Shown here: one piece after another, positions 1 to 8,736 of the stretch
How the letters are laid out: every line of letters begins with the position of its first letter
Numbering within the stretch: the first letter of the stretch is position 1
Assembly (NCBI RefSeq): GCF_013141915.1
Contig: NZ_SROX01000004.1
Location: forward strand, 186,001-250,000
From: Cupriavidus necator
Lineage (GTDB): Bacteria; Pseudomonadota; Gammaproteobacteria; Burkholderiales; Burkholderiaceae
DNA: 64,000 nucleotides
Direction of reading: 5' to 3'
The notes under the pieces: model-generated
What the model was told of the DNA's origin: nothing
The model's database searches: none
The model's input: only the letters and a program-made list of their open reading frames with translations
Translations under genes and position numbers: made by a program

Positions 1-228
1 TTTCCGCAAGGGTACCGGCTTGTCCTTACCGTAGGCAGTTCGGATTTCCAGCATGACCTGCCAGGGCCATATCCGCAGCTATATGGCAAGGACGTGCGCG
101 GCTCCTCGGTGCTGTTGCACGACCATCCGGTCGATCGCAGCGCGTCACGCTTCGGTGGCGTGACGTCCCTTCATTGCGGCGGCAAGTTTGCATCGCACAT
201 CCTGCTGCCCGTCATTCCGGCGGACTGA
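1..228 (+). CDS. CocE/NonD-family hydrolase, C-terminal fragment (5' end outside window)
   Basis: The frame is open from base 1 to a TGA at 226-228, giving the last 75 residues of a protein that starts left of the window. The tail reads VGSSDFQHDLPGP, then HDHPVDRSASRFGG and ends HILLPVIPAD. This resembles the C-terminal beta-sandwich of CocE/NonD (X-Pro dipeptidyl-peptidase-like) hydrolases, which commonly end with a statement about bound or deposited pairs followed by a short LPVIP-like tail. The catalytic alpha/beta domain is not in the window, so the substrate cannot be guessed. Family assignment rests on this tail alone. Confidence 0.55.
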   Translation, partial: FPQGYRLVLTVGSSDFQHDLPGPYPQLYGKDVRGSSVLLHDHPVDRSASRFGGVTSLHCGGKFASHILLPVIPAD

Positions 229-416
229 ACCGGCATCAAGAGTTTGCGGTCACAGCGTCAAGGCGGCCGCGGATGGTCGCCGAGGCCTTCGGGAATGGTG
301 GCAGGATCCATACCGTGCCGGCGAGCGGCCTCGTTGCAAAAGATCATGCTGGGAACGAAGGATTTGGCGGTGAACTATGGGACGAAATTCTGTACAGCCC
401 ATCCTAGAATCCTTGC

Positions 417-3062
417 ATGAACACACCGACCTCACCGCACCTCCTTGGACTGGTCGCTGCGCAGCAGCCCGACCCGGACCCCCTTGAAACCTCAGAATGG
501 CGCGATGCCTTTGTCGGCCTGGTCCAGGCCTGCGGCGCGGAGCGCGCGCGCTTCATGCTGGACCGGCTATGTGAGCTTGCGCGAGCGCAACGGATCGGAT
601 GGCGGCCGGAACTGTCGACCCCGTACCTGAACACGATTCCCGTGGCGGAACAGCCTCCCTTCCCCGGAGATCTGGCAATTGAAGAACGCCTCGCTTCCAT
701 CATGCGGTGGAATGCGCTCGCGATGGTGGTCCGTGCCAACCAGGCCTATGGCGAACTGGGCGGGCATATTGCCAGCTATGCCAGCGCGGCGGATCTTTTC
801 GAGGCCGGCTTTAATCACTTTTTCCGCGCGGACGACCTGGTTTTCTTCCAGCCCCATAGCGCACCGGGTGTTTATGCGCGTGCATATCTCGAGGATCGCC
901 TGTCGGAGCGCGACCTGGCGCACTATCGCCAGGAGATTACCGCTCCGCAACAGGGCGCCCGCGGCCTTTCCAGTTATCCGCACCCCTGGCTGATGCCGGA
1001 CTTCTGGCAGTTTCCGACGGGCTCGATGGGCATTGGTCCCATCAGTTCGATCTATCACGCCCGCTTCATGCGATACCTCGACCACCGCGACCTGCTTGAG
1101 TGCGGCGGCCGGAAGGTGTGGGGCGTCTTTGGCGACGGCGAGATGGACGAGCCGGAATCCATGAGCGCCCTGACCCTGGCGGCACGTGAAAGCCTCGATA
1201 ACCTCGTCTGGGTAGTCAACTGCAACTTGCAGCGGCTGGACGGCCCGGTGCGCGGCAACGGCCGGATTATCGACGAGCTTGAGAAGCTGTTCGCTGGCGC
1301 CGGCTGGAACGTCATCAAGCTGGTCTGGGGCAGCGACTGGGACGGCCTCTTTGCCCGGGATGCCGGCGGGGCATTGGCGCGCACGCTGGGGCAGACGGTC
1401 GACGGGCAAATGCAGACCTTTGCCGCCAAGGATGGCCGCTACAACCGTGAACACTTCTTCGGCCAAAACCCCGAACTCGCGCTGCTGGCCCAGGGCATGA
1501 CGGATGAACAGATCGACCGCCTCAAGCGGGGTGGCCATGACCTGATCAAGATCCACGCGGCCTACGCGCATGCGGCCGAGCACCGGGGCCAGCCCACCGT
1601 GATCCTCGCACATACCAAGAAGGGTTATGGCATGGGATCGGCAGGCCAGGGCAAAATGACCACCCATTCGCAAAAAAAGCTGGATGACGCCCAGTTGCTC
1701 GAGTTCCGCAATCGCTTCAACCTGCCTCTCACCGATGCGCAGGCGACTTCCCTGCAGTTCCTGAAGCCGGCCGAAGACAGCGAAGAGATGCGCTACCTGC
1801 GTGCGCGCCGCGAGGCCCTGGGCGGGCCACTGCCGAAGCGCAATGTGGAATGCGCGGTCGTCGGCAAGCCCGAATTGGCCTCCTACGGCAACTTCGCCAT
1901 CGCCGCCGATGGCAAGGTGATGAGCACCACGATGGCATTCGTCCGGCTGTTGGGCAGCCTGCTGAAGGACAAGGAACTCGGGCCGAGGATTGTGCCGATT
2001 GTCGCGGATGAAGCGCGCACCTTCGGCATGGCCAACCTGTTCAAGCAGGTCGGCATCTATAGCAGCGTGGGCCAGCGCTACGCGCCAGAAGATATCGGCT
2101 CGGTGCTGGCCTATCGGGAAGCGCGCAACGGGCAGATCCTTGAAGAAGGGATCAGTGAAGCGGGCGCGATTGCATCCTGGACCGCCGCGGCCACCAGCTA
2201 CAGTGTTCATGGGCTGGCCATGTTGCCCTTCTACATCTATTACTCGATGTTCGGCTTCCAGCGCGTGGGCGATGCCATCTGGGCAGCCGCCGACCAGCGG
2301 GCACGCGGCTTTCTGCTTGGCGCCACGTCCGGCCGGACCACATTGGGCGGTGAAGGGCTCCAGCACCAGGACGGCACCAGCCACCTCGTCGCAGCGACCA
2401 TTCCCAACTGCAAGGCCTACGACCCGGCTTTTGCCGCTGAGATGGCCGTTATCGTCGACGCCGGCATTCGGGAGATGATGATCGAGCAGCGTGACGTCTT
2501 CTACTACATCACGCTGATGAACGAGAACTACGCTCAGCCAAGCCTGTCTTCTGGTGTCGATGCGCAGATTCTGCGCGGCTGCTATCAGTTCGAGGGTTGG
2601 GAATGTCCCGCCTCGGCACGCCCGGTCGAGCCGGCCCATCGCGTGACACTGATGGGCTCGGGGGCGATCCTCACGGAAGTCATCAAGGCCGCCCAGGCCC
2701 TGGCCGCAGAGGGAATTCACGCGACCATTTACAGCGTAACGAGCTGGAGCGAGCTTGCGCGAGACGGTGCCCATTGGGAACGCCAGGAACTGGGTGGCGC
2801 GCCGGACGTCGCAGGCAAGCCATTTGTCACGCAGCAACTGGAGCGCAGCGCCGGGCCCATCATCGCCGCGACCGACTATGTGCGAGCCGTTCCGGAAAGC
2901 ATCCGCCCCTATCTGCCTAGCGACCGGCGGTATATCACGCTGGGAACGGACGGTTTCGGCCGTAGTGATACGCGCGGTGCGTTGCGCGCGTTCTTTGGCG
3001 TTGACGCAACGTCGATTGCCCATGCGGCCCGTTATGCACTGGGGTTGGCAAAGGCAGCGTAA
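417..3062 (+). CDS. aceE: Homodimeric 2-oxoacid dehydrogenase E1 (pyruvate dehydrogenase AceE family; possibly MdeB-like)
   Basis: 881 aa, the usual length of the fused homodimeric E1 (about 885 aa). It decarboxylates a 2-oxoacid with thiamine diphosphate and passes the acyl group to the E2 lipoyl domain. The ThDP motif GDGEMDEPES starts near residue 239 and is followed by VNCNLQRLDGP. A loop with HTKKGYGMG and MTTHSQKKL matches the region around the E. coli active-site histidine. No E2 or E3 gene is adjacent, so this is probably a second, stand-alone E1. A convergent Lrp-type regulator lies directly downstream. In Pseudomonas putida the methionine-degradation genes mdeR (Lrp family) and mdeB (an AceE-like 2-oxobutyrate dehydrogenase E1) are linked, so a 2-oxobutyrate role is plausible here, although no mdeA is visible. 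The family call is firm; the substrate is inference. Confidence 0.85.
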   Translation: MNTPTSPHLLGLVAAQQPDPDPLETSEWRDAFVGLVQACGAERARFMLDRLCELARAQRIGWRPELSTPYLNTIPVAEQPPFPGDLAIEERLASIMRWNALAMVVRANQAYGELGGHIASYASAADLFEAGFNHFFRADDLVFFQPHSAPGVYARAYLEDRLSERDLAHYRQEITAPQQGARGLSSYPHPWLMPDFWQFPTGSMGIGPISSIYHARFMRYLDHRDLLECGGRKVWGVFGDGEMDEPESMSALTLAARESLDNLVWVVNCNLQRLDGPVRGNGRIIDELEKLFAGAGWNVIKLVWGSDWDGLFARDAGGALARTLGQTVDGQMQTFAAKDGRYNREHFFGQNPELALLAQGMTDEQIDRLKRGGHDLIKIHAAYAHAAEHRGQPTVILAHTKKGYGMGSAGQGKMTTHSQKKLDDAQLLEFRNRFNLPLTDAQATSLQFLKPAEDSEEMRYLRARREALGGPLPKRNVECAVVGKPELASYGNFAIAADGKVMSTTMAFVRLLGSLLKDKELGPRIVPIVADEARTFGMANLFKQVGIYSSVGQRYAPEDIGSVLAYREARNGQILEEGISEAGAIASWTAAATSYSVHGLAMLPFYIYYSMFGFQRVGDAIWAAADQRARGFLLGATSGRTTLGGEGLQHQDGTSHLVAATIPNCKAYDPAFAAEMAVIVDAGIREMMIEQRDVFYYITLMNENYAQPSLSSGVDAQILRGCYQFEGWECPASARPVEPAHRVTLMGSGAILTEVIKAAQALAAEGIHATIYSVTSWSELARDGAHWERQELGGAPDVAGKPFVTQQLERSAGPIIAATDYVRAVPESIRPYLPSDRRYITLGTDGFGRSDTRGALRAFFGVDATSIAHAARYALGLAKAA

Positions 3063-3071
3063 CAAGAAGAA

Positions 3072-3101
3072 AGCCTCGCCGTTCGGAAGAACGGCGAGGC
3101 T
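3072..3101. terminator. Perfect 13-bp hairpin between convergent genes
   Basis: Arms 3072-3084 and 3089-3101 are perfectly complementary with a GGAA loop. On the plus strand no T-tract follows. On the minus strand the stem is followed by TTTCTTCTTG, so it may terminate the convergent Lrp-family transcript better than the E1 transcript. It lies 9 bases after the E1 stop. Confidence 0.6.
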
Positions 3102-3231
3102 GGCTGCCTGCAGAGCAGGCGGTTATCGATACCGATTCAGGATACGTTCGGCAGCGATTTCAGATCGGGTGGCGCTTCGGCCCGGGAAGCCTTCGATTCC
3201 CGATCGCCGTCACCGCGCCACACATCAATCT

Positions 3232-3699
3232 TTAGTGCGAAGGAAGCGGCAGCGCAGTCTTGTAGCGCACCTGCTTCAGCGCAAAGCTGGAGCGGATCTT
3301 TTCGATGCCGGATATCGGCGTGAGCTGCTCGAGTATGAATTTCTCGAGCGCCGGGATGTCCACCACGGCGACCCGGATCAGGTAGTCGCTGTCGCCGGTC
3401 ATCAGATAGCACTCCATGACTTCGTCATGCTCGGCGATACGCCGCTCGAACTCGGCGAGCGACGCCTTGGACTGCGTTGTCAGGCTGATGGAAATGAACA
3501 CATTCAGGCCCAGGTGCAGTGCCTGCGCATTGACCAGAGCCACATAGCGCTCGATCACGCCGGCGGCCTCCAGCGCCTTGACACGGGCGAGGCACGGCGA
3601 TGGCGACAGATGCACCCGGCGCGCCAGTTCGACATTGGAAAGCGCGCCGTCTTTCTGTAGTTCGTCCAGGATGCGTAGATCAATGGCGTCCAGTTTCAT
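3232..3699 (-). CDS. Lrp/AsnC-family transcriptional regulator
   Basis: 155 aa, the normal Lrp/AsnC length. The N-terminal 60 residues form the AsnC-type winged HTH (MKLDAIDLRILDELQKDG, then LSNVELARRVHLSPSPCLARVK). The rest is the RAM ligand domain, with the typical VMECYLMTGDSDYLIRVAV core. It converges on the E1 gene at 417-3062 and lies 97 bases downstream of leuD on the same strand, so it could regulate either. An Lrp-type protein beside an AceE-like E1 recalls the P. putida mdeR-mdeB pair. Family call is firm; target is inference. Confidence 0.88.
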   Translation of the reverse strand: MKLDAIDLRILDELQKDGALSNVELARRVHLSPSPCLARVKALEAAGVIERYVALVNAQALHLGLNVFISISLTTQSKASLAEFERRIAEHDEVMECYLMTGDSDYLIRVAVVDIPALEKFILEQLTPISGIEKIRSSFALKQVRYKTALPLPSH

Positions 3700-3796
3700 A
3701 GCTTTGAGGCATTGGTATCTTGGCGAAGCCGGAGGCGGGCCCGGGTAAGAAGCCTTGGCCCCGCCCCCCTCTGCTACTGCCTCGCCACCGGTTAAC

Positions 3797-4435
3797 TCAC
3801 GCGAAGAGCCAGGGTTCGCTCAGCTTGCGTCTGGTCTCGTAAGACCGGATGGTTTCCGAGCGCTGCAGCGTCAGGGCAATGTCATCCAGCCCATGAAGCA
3901 GCCGCAGCTTCCGGCCCGCAGCCAGGTCGAACGCGATCGCCTCGCCGCGATGCGGGGTGACGGTCTGGGACACCAGGTCAACCTGGAACTCGGTGCCCGG
4001 ACGCTCCGCCACGAGTGCGAACAGCGCATCCACGATATCCGCAGGCAGAACAATCGGCAAGATGCCGTTCTTGAAGCAGTTGCCGTAGAAAATGTCGGCG
4101 AAGCTCGGCGCGATCACGACCCGGATGCCGAAGTCATGCAGCGCCCAGGGCGCGTGCTCGCGACTGGAGCCACAGCCGAAATTCTCCCTGGCCAGCAGTA
4201 TCTGCGCTCCCTCATAGCAAGCTTGATTGAGAGGAAAATCGGGATTCCTGGGCCGCTTCGAGGCATCCTGACCAAGCATGCCACGGTCGAGGTAGCGCCA
4301 TTCATCAAACAGGTTGTCGCCGAAGCCGGTCCGCGAAATGGACTTCATGAACTGTTTCGGAATGATGGCATCCGTGTCCACGTTGGCACGATCGAGCGGC
4401 ACGACGACCGCCTTGATGCATATGAACCGTTCCAT
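3797..4435 (-). CDS. leuD: 3-isopropylmalate dehydratase small subunit family (LeuD paralogue)
   Basis: 212 aa, the typical LeuD length. It forms the swivelling small domain of an aconitase-superfamily hydro-lyase together with LeuC. Visible family motifs are [13 protein letters not shown] near the N-terminus, [16 protein letters not shown] in the middle and [12 protein letters not shown]. The start overlaps the leuC stop by one base (TGATG at 4433-4437), so translation is probably coupled. The operon begins with a Bug/TctC binding protein, contains no other leucine gene and ends beside an Lrp-type regulator. It may therefore dehydrate a related 2-hydroxydicarboxylate rather than serve leucine synthesis. 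That role is inference. Confidence 0.85.
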   Translation of the reverse strand: MERFICIKAVVVPLDRANVDTDAIIPKQFMKSISRTGFGDNLFDEWRYLDRGMLGQDASKRPRNPDFPLNQACYEGAQILLARENFGCGSSREHAPWALHDFGIRVVIAPSFADIFYGNCFKNGILPIVLPADIVDALFALVAERPGTEFQVDLVSQTVTPHRGEAIAFDLAAGRKLRLLHGLDDIALTLQRSETIRSYETRRKLSEPWLFA

Positions 4436-5874
4436 CAGATTTCCTCCCGTGAAATATCGACAAAGTGCCCGGCAAGCGCCGCGGCGGCCGCCATGGCCGG
4501 GCTGACGAGGTGACTGCGCCCACCTGCGCCTTGCCTGCCTTCAAAGTTCCGGTTCGATGTCGAAGCGCATCGCTCGCCGGCGCCAAGCCGGTCATCGTTC
4601 ATGGCGAGACACATCGAACAACCCGGCTCGCGCCATTCGAAGCCGGCGGCAATGAACACGCGGTCCAGCCCCTCGGCCTCGGCCTGCGCCTTGACCAGCC
4701 CAGATCCCGGAACCACGAGGGCGCGCTGGACCGAAGCGGCAACCCGCCTGCCGGCCACGACCGCGGCGGCCGCACGCAGGTCTTCGATACGCGAATTTGT
4801 ACAGGATCCGATGAACACCGTGTCGATCCGGATATCGCGCACGGCGGTGCCCGGCTTCAACCCCATGTACGCAAGCGCTCGCTCCATGCCGGTTCGCTTG
4901 ACCGGGTCGGCCTCCAGGGCCGGGTCGGGCACGCACGCATCCGCGGTCACCACCATTTCCGGAGAGGTTCCCCAGGTGATCATCGGTCGCAGCTCGCCTG
5001 CATCGATCTCGACGGTGTGATCGAAAATGGCTCCCGCGTCGCTCACCAACGTACGCCAGTAGGCGACAGCCGCGTCCCATTGATGCTTTCGCGGACCATA
5101 GGGTCGATCGCGCAGATACTCGATGGTTGTCTCGTCAACGCCGATCAGGCCGATGCGCGCACCAGCTTCGATCGCCATGTTGCACAACGTCATGCGCCCT
5201 TCCATCGAAAGCGACCGGATCGTGCTACCCGCAAACTCAATGGCAAAGCCGGTGCCTCCTGCCGTTCCGATGCGGCCAATGATGGCTAGGACCAGGTCCT
5301 TCGCGGTCACGCCTAGAGGCAGCGATCCGTCCACCTGAACGAGCATGGTTCGCATCGCGCGCATGGCCAGGCATTGGGTGGCGAGCACATGCTCGACTTC
5401 GGATGTGCCCACCCCGAACGCCATCGCGGCGAATGCCCCATGCGTGCTCGTATGCGAATCTCCCGCGACCACCGTCATGCCGGGCAGCGTTGCCCCCTGC
5501 TCGGGTCCGACCACATGGATAATGCCTTGACGCGAATCGCCGATGTCGAATGCCGTGATGCCGAACTCGCGGCAGTTGACGTCGAGCTGCCGGATCTGCC
5601 GCCGTGACAACGGATCCGCGATGCTGTCTATGCTGGTCCGCTCGGCTCGCGTCGTCGGGACATTGTGATCCACGGTGGCGAGGACGGTTTCCGCTCGCCA
5701 CGGTTTGCGGTGGTTCAGGCGAAGCCCTTCGAAGGCCTGAGGACTGGTCACCTCATAAACCAGTTGCCGATCGACGTACAGCAGTGCCTCACCGTCGTCA
5801 TTGGTGTCGACCAGATGGCTTTGCCAGAGCTTTTCGTAAAGCGTACGGGCCTCAATTTCGGTTGGCTTGCTCAT
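4435..5874 (-). CDS. leuC: 3-isopropylmalate dehydratase large subunit family (LeuC paralogue)
   Basis: 479 aa, full length for LeuC. Aconitase-type [4Fe-4S] ligands are all present: the Cys in FIGSCTNSR (about residue 355) and the two in GCSMC (about residue 418). [14 protein letters not shown] and NRNFEGRQG are further family signatures. No truncation is seen. It is preceded on the same strand by a Bug-type binding protein 86 bases upstream and is coupled to leuD through a one-base overlap. Bug-leuC-leuD cassettes suggest a dicarboxylate substrate gained from outside. The family is certain; the physiological substrate is open between isopropylmalate, citraconate/methylmalate or another hydroxyacid. 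Confidence 0.87.
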   Translation of the reverse strand: MSKPTEIEARTLYEKLWQSHLVDTNDDGEALLYVDRQLVYEVTSPQAFEGLRLNHRKPWRAETVLATVDHNVPTTRAERTSIDSIADPLSRRQIRQLDVNCREFGITAFDIGDSRQGIIHVVGPEQGATLPGMTVVAGDSHTSTHGAFAAMAFGVGTSEVEHVLATQCLAMRAMRTMLVQVDGSLPLGVTAKDLVLAIIGRIGTAGGTGFAIEFAGSTIRSLSMEGRMTLCNMAIEAGARIGLIGVDETTIEYLRDRPYGPRKHQWDAAVAYWRTLVSDAGAIFDHTVEIDAGELRPMITWGTSPEMVVTADACVPDPALEADPVKRTGMERALAYMGLKPGTAVRDIRIDTVFIGSCTNSRIEDLRAAAAVVAGRRVAASVQRALVVPGSGLVKAQAEAEGLDRVFIAAGFEWREPGCSMCLAMNDDRLGAGERCASTSNRNFEGRQGAGGRSHLVSPAMAAAAALAGHFVDISREEI

Positions 5875-5960
5875 GCTGTGGTCGTGGGTTGGAGGTTGGC
5901 AAAGGCAATCGTGGGAGGCAGGCCGCTGCGGCCAAGGTTTTCGTGTTCACCCATGATTTC

Positions 5961-6935
5961 TCACTCGACGACGACCTTGCTTTGCTTTGCCAGCGCCTCA
6001 TAGGCACTTAACTCCGCCTTGATTTGCGCGCTCATCTGCATGGGGGTGCTGCCGATCGGCTCGGCTCCTATCTCGAGCAGTTGCCGGCGAACTTCGGGGG
6101 TCTTCACCATGCGGTCGATCACGTCATGGATTTTCTCCACGACCGGCGCGGGTGTCCCCCGCGGCGCGACGATGCCGAACCACGTGCCCACGTCGAAGCC
6201 CGGCAGCACGGTTTCCGCAAGTGTGGGCACATCGGGCAAGGCAGACGAGCGCTTCGCCGTTGTCACCGCCAGCGCCCGCGTATTCCTGGCCTTCAGGTGG
6301 GGCAGCGCCGAGGTCACGGTGTCGAACATAACCTGCACCTGCCCGCCCATCAGATCGGTGACGGCGGGCCCGCTGCCCTTGTATGGCACGTGCACGAAAT
6401 CGACACCCGCTCGCAGCTTGAACATCTCGCCAATCAGGTGATGCGCCGTTCCCGCGCCTGCCGTGCCGTAGTTGAGCTTGCCGGGTTGCGACCTGGCCAG
6501 CGCAACGAACTCCTCGATGGTCTTCGCGGGCACGGCGGTGTTGACGACCACGACGTTCGGCACCATTGCGATCACGCTCACTGGCGCGAAGTCGCGCCCG
6601 AAGTGATAAGACAGGTTCTTGTAAACAGCCTGTGCGATGGTGTGATGCACCGTACCCAGCAGCAGCGTGTAACCATCGGCGGGTGATTTGGCAACCATAC
6701 TCGCGCCGATCGTCCCACCGACCCCTGGCTTGTTCTCCACGATGACAGGCTGGCCCCAGGCAAGCGTCATGCGCTGGGCCAAAATGCGAGCCAGCACGTC
6801 GGTCGTGCCACCGGGCGCGAACGGGACCACAATCCTGACCGGTTTGTTCGGATAGGCGGGTGCCGGCTGTGCCGTTGCGAGCGCGCAGACCATGGCTGCC
6901 GGCGCAATGACGAGCAGGCGTCGTCGAAGTTTCAT
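5961..6935 (-). CDS. Bug-family (TctC-like) periplasmic solute-binding protein 1
   Basis: 324 aa. A signal peptide covers about residues 1-27 (MKLRRRLLVIAPAAMVCALATAQPAPA has a basic n-region, hydrophobic core and Ala-rich cleavage site). The Bug hallmark YPNKPVRIVVPFAPGGTTD follows at once, and VIVENKPGVGGTIG and PYKGSGPAVTDLMGGQVQ are also typical. Such proteins bind carboxylates or aromatic acids in the periplasm, usually as orphans without TctA/TctB, as here. It heads the operon with leuC and leuD. A possible regulatory element shared with operon A lies about 290 bases upstream at 7224-7245. Confidence 0.9.
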   Translation of the reverse strand: MKLRRRLLVIAPAAMVCALATAQPAPAYPNKPVRIVVPFAPGGTTDVLARILAQRMTLAWGQPVIVENKPGVGGTIGASMVAKSPADGYTLLLGTVHHTIAQAVYKNLSYHFGRDFAPVSVIAMVPNVVVVNTAVPAKTIEEFVALARSQPGKLNYGTAGAGTAHHLIGEMFKLRAGVDFVHVPYKGSGPAVTDLMGGQVQVMFDTVTSALPHLKARNTRALAVTTAKRSSALPDVPTLAETVLPGFDVGTWFGIVAPRGTPAPVVEKIHDVIDRMVKTPEVRRQLLEIGAEPIGSTPMQMSAQIKAELSAYEALAKQSKVVVE

Positions 6936-7364
6936 TGGTTGTCTCCGTGGGTTTTCAGGTGCCGCATGGACACCGGGTTGCGTGTTTTGAGGTCGCCGCC
7001 CCCAAGCGGCGTGTCAGGTCGGGCCCGCTGGCGGTCTGGTGCTTTGTGGCGCGATGGGATCCGGACCTCTTTTTTCTCTCGCAGTGCATGCGCCGTTTCA
7101 AGCCGCGGCGATGAAGGGCCCGCGCCGCAGGATCATCCAGGCGGTGCGGGACATTGAGGAGAGCGGGTGCTGGGTCGCGTTGATGAGGGATGACTCTATC
7201 GGCTGCAACGCAGAATGTGCTGCCGATTCAAAACCGGACAATTCCGTGCTTCAGCACTAAATGCTGGCACCAATGGCCGTTAGACTCACGGCCGAGACCT
7301 GTGCTCGGACCACGCTCTTTGGCCGGAATCCGCTCAAGACCCGATATGGACGCTCACGTAAGTC
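6936..7364. other. 429-base intergenic stretch with no gene seen
   Basis: Reading all frames gives only short, GC-driven open frames without family motifs. The one notable item is the element GGAATTGTCC...GAATCG (minus strand, 7224-7245), which recurs upstream of the Bug gene of operon A. The promoter of the Bug-leuC-leuD operon presumably lies here but no clear -35/-10 pair could be assigned. Confidence 0.4.
7224..7245 (-). promoter_or_regulatory. Conserved element upstream of Bug operon (copy 1)
   Basis: On the minus strand this reads GGAATTGTCC, then GGTTTT, then GAATCG. The same arrangement, one base longer, occurs at 17170-17192 upstream of the Bug gene of operon A. Adjacent to it lies GTGCT-TC-AGCAC (7246-7257), an inverted repeat. 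It could be a shared operator or promoter element. Only two copies support this. Confidence 0.35.
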
Positions 7365-8075
7365 TCAGGCCGGAAAACCGAAAAGCCGCGCGAAGTCCTG
7401 CACCCGCTCCCGCGGCATCCTTGTTTGATTGACCCGGGCCTGCGGGTCTCCATATCCCATCGATATACCGAAGGCGGTGACTTCCTCCGACGGCATTTGC
7501 AGGTGCGCAGCGATCAGGTCATGGAACGGCGCAAAGGAAACCTGCGGGCAGGTTTCGATGCCGCGCGCTTTCGCGGCGATCATCAGGTTCTGTGCAAAAA
7601 GGCCGATGTCGACCCAGCTGTGCGGCTTCAGTCTGCGGTCGATACTGATGATGAGACCCACCGGCGCGCCGAAGAACGAGAAGTTCTGCTCGGTCTGGTG
7701 CATGCGCGCCGCGGTGTCGTCGCGATCGATCCCGAGCGAGCCGTAGTAACGCGCGCCGAAATCACTCAGTCTCGCGCGAAACACGTCCGGCAACGGCTCA
7801 GGAAAGTGTGCGGGTGGTGATGCGGTGCCGGCGCGGCAGGCAGCGACCAGGGCGTTTGCCAATTCATCCTTGACCGCGCCGCTGACCACATACACTCGCC
7901 AGGGCTGGATATTGGCCCCGCTCGGGGCGGTGGCTGCGTCTCCCAGGATCTCTTCCACGAGTTCCCGGCGCAACGGCTCAGGCTTGAAGGCACGAACCGA
8001 CCGCCGGGAGCGGATGACCGTGGCGACGCATCTCGCCACCGCCTCCTGGGACCCTTCCATTGTTGCCTGCACCAT
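7365..8075 (-). CDS. pnbA: Nitroreductase-family flavoprotein, probable 4-nitrobenzoate reductase PnbA
   Basis: 236 aa, nitroreductase fold. The FMN/NAD(P)H motifs are RSRRSVRAFKPEPL near residue 24 and ATAPSGANIQPWRVYVV near residue 52. An AGG-rich ribosome site (AGGAGT) precedes the ATG by 6 bases. It starts 3 bases after the stop of a DUF4863/PnbB-like lyase, and a LysR gene diverges from the pair. In Pseudomonas putida TW3 PnbA reduces 4-nitrobenzoate to 4-hydroxylaminobenzoate and PnbB converts that to protocatechuate. The linkage makes this specific call reasonable; sequence alone supports only the nitroreductase family. Confidence 0.72.
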   Translation of the reverse strand: MVQATMEGSQEAVARCVATVIRSRRSVRAFKPEPLRRELVEEILGDAATAPSGANIQPWRVYVVSGAVKDELANALVAACRAGTASPPAHFPEPLPDVFRARLSDFGARYYGSLGIDRDDTAARMHQTEQNFSFFGAPVGLIISIDRRLKPHSWVDIGLFAQNLMIAAKARGIETCPQVSFAPFHDLIAAHLQMPSEEVTAFGISMGYGDPQARVNQTRMPRERVQDFARLFGFPA

Positions 8076-8078
8076 GGG

Positions 8079-8624
8079 CTACTCCTGCGGGACATCGTGG
8101 TAGGAAATCCGGCCTGACGGCAGGAAGAACAGCGCGATAACGGCGCCGCCTTTTGCTTCCGGATAGTGATGGCTTCCTGGCCCCGGGGCGGTCCAGCCTC
8201 CGGAACACCAGCCATTGGGCCCGTTCAGGGCGGCGCCGGGAGCCAGCGGCACGACCATGTTGAACTCCCCATAAGGATGGCCGTGGTATTGCCCCCTGAA
8301 TCGATGGTCAGGGTGCCCTTGCCGATTGCCGGTGCTATCCATGTACACAGCAGTGATGCTGAAGTGAAGCGTGCGTTCGGAAGGCGCCGCGATGCGGCTG
8401 CGGCGGTAAGTCGGGCCGTCGATCTGGACGTTTGCCGCCCAGCCCTCCTCCACCCCCTTTCTGATCAGGCCCGACAGGGTTTCGTAGAGTTCACTGCCAG
8501 GCCCGTAGGTGTGGTTCAGCCAGCGCTCGACCGCGGTGCCGGCGGTCAGGTCCTTCACTTCCTCGAGGAAGGGTATGCAGCGCTCGATCAGCGCTTCTCG
8601 ATCTTTGATGAGGCCTTCGGTCAT
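8079..8624 (-). CDS. pnbB: DUF4863-family protein, probable 4-hydroxylaminobenzoate lyase PnbB
   Basis: 181 aa from the ATG at 8622-8624, chosen over an upstream in-frame ATG because CAGGAAG lies 7 bases before it and because the longer form would run into the divergent promoter. The C-terminal half is His- and Gly-rich (HPDHRFRGQYHGHPYGEFN and WCSGGWTAPGPGSHHYPEA) with a cupin-like beta pattern, matching the DUF4863 family to which PnbB belongs. PnbB releases ammonium from 4-hydroxylaminobenzoate to give protocatechuate. Its 3-base gap to the nitroreductase gene implies one transcript. No protocatechuate ring-cleavage genes are in the window. Confidence 0.7.
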   Translation of the reverse strand: MTEGLIKDREALIERCIPFLEEVKDLTAGTAVERWLNHTYGPGSELYETLSGLIRKGVEEGWAANVQIDGPTYRRSRIAAPSERTLHFSITAVYMDSTGNRQGHPDHRFRGQYHGHPYGEFNMVVPLAPGAALNGPNGWCSGGWTAPGPGSHHYPEAKGGAVIALFFLPSGRISYHDVPQE

Positions 8625-8674
8625 GGTTCGCTTCCTGTCACAAGGTTTGAACTCATCATGCGCCAAGCAAGAAT

Positions 8675-8719
8675 TGAATGGAATTGATGTCTTTACAACT
8701 TCATAATGAATGGCATTCA
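8675..8719. promoter_or_regulatory. Twin LysR-type T-N11-A sites in divergent pnb promoter
   Basis: TGAATG-G-CATTCA at 8707-8719 is a perfect interrupted palindrome with the T-N11-A spacing of LysR-type operators. A close variant, TGAATGGAATTGA, lies at 8675-8687, exactly 32 bases (three helical turns) away. Both lie between the lyase start (8624) and the LysR start (8737), as expected for recognition and activation sites of the divergent regulator. Confidence 0.55.
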
Positions 8720-8736
8720 GCTGACGGAGCGACATC

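Noticed and set aside
258..375. Minus-strand frame reading FTAKSFVPSMIFCNEAARRHG and ending in a stop
   Set aside because: It looks like the C-terminal tail of some protein, but it is under 40 residues, closed upstream and matches no family I can name.
567..3065. 832-codon open frame opposite the E1 gene
   Set aside because: It is the antisense shadow of a high-GC coding region; it shows no family motifs and the plus-strand E1 is unmistakable.
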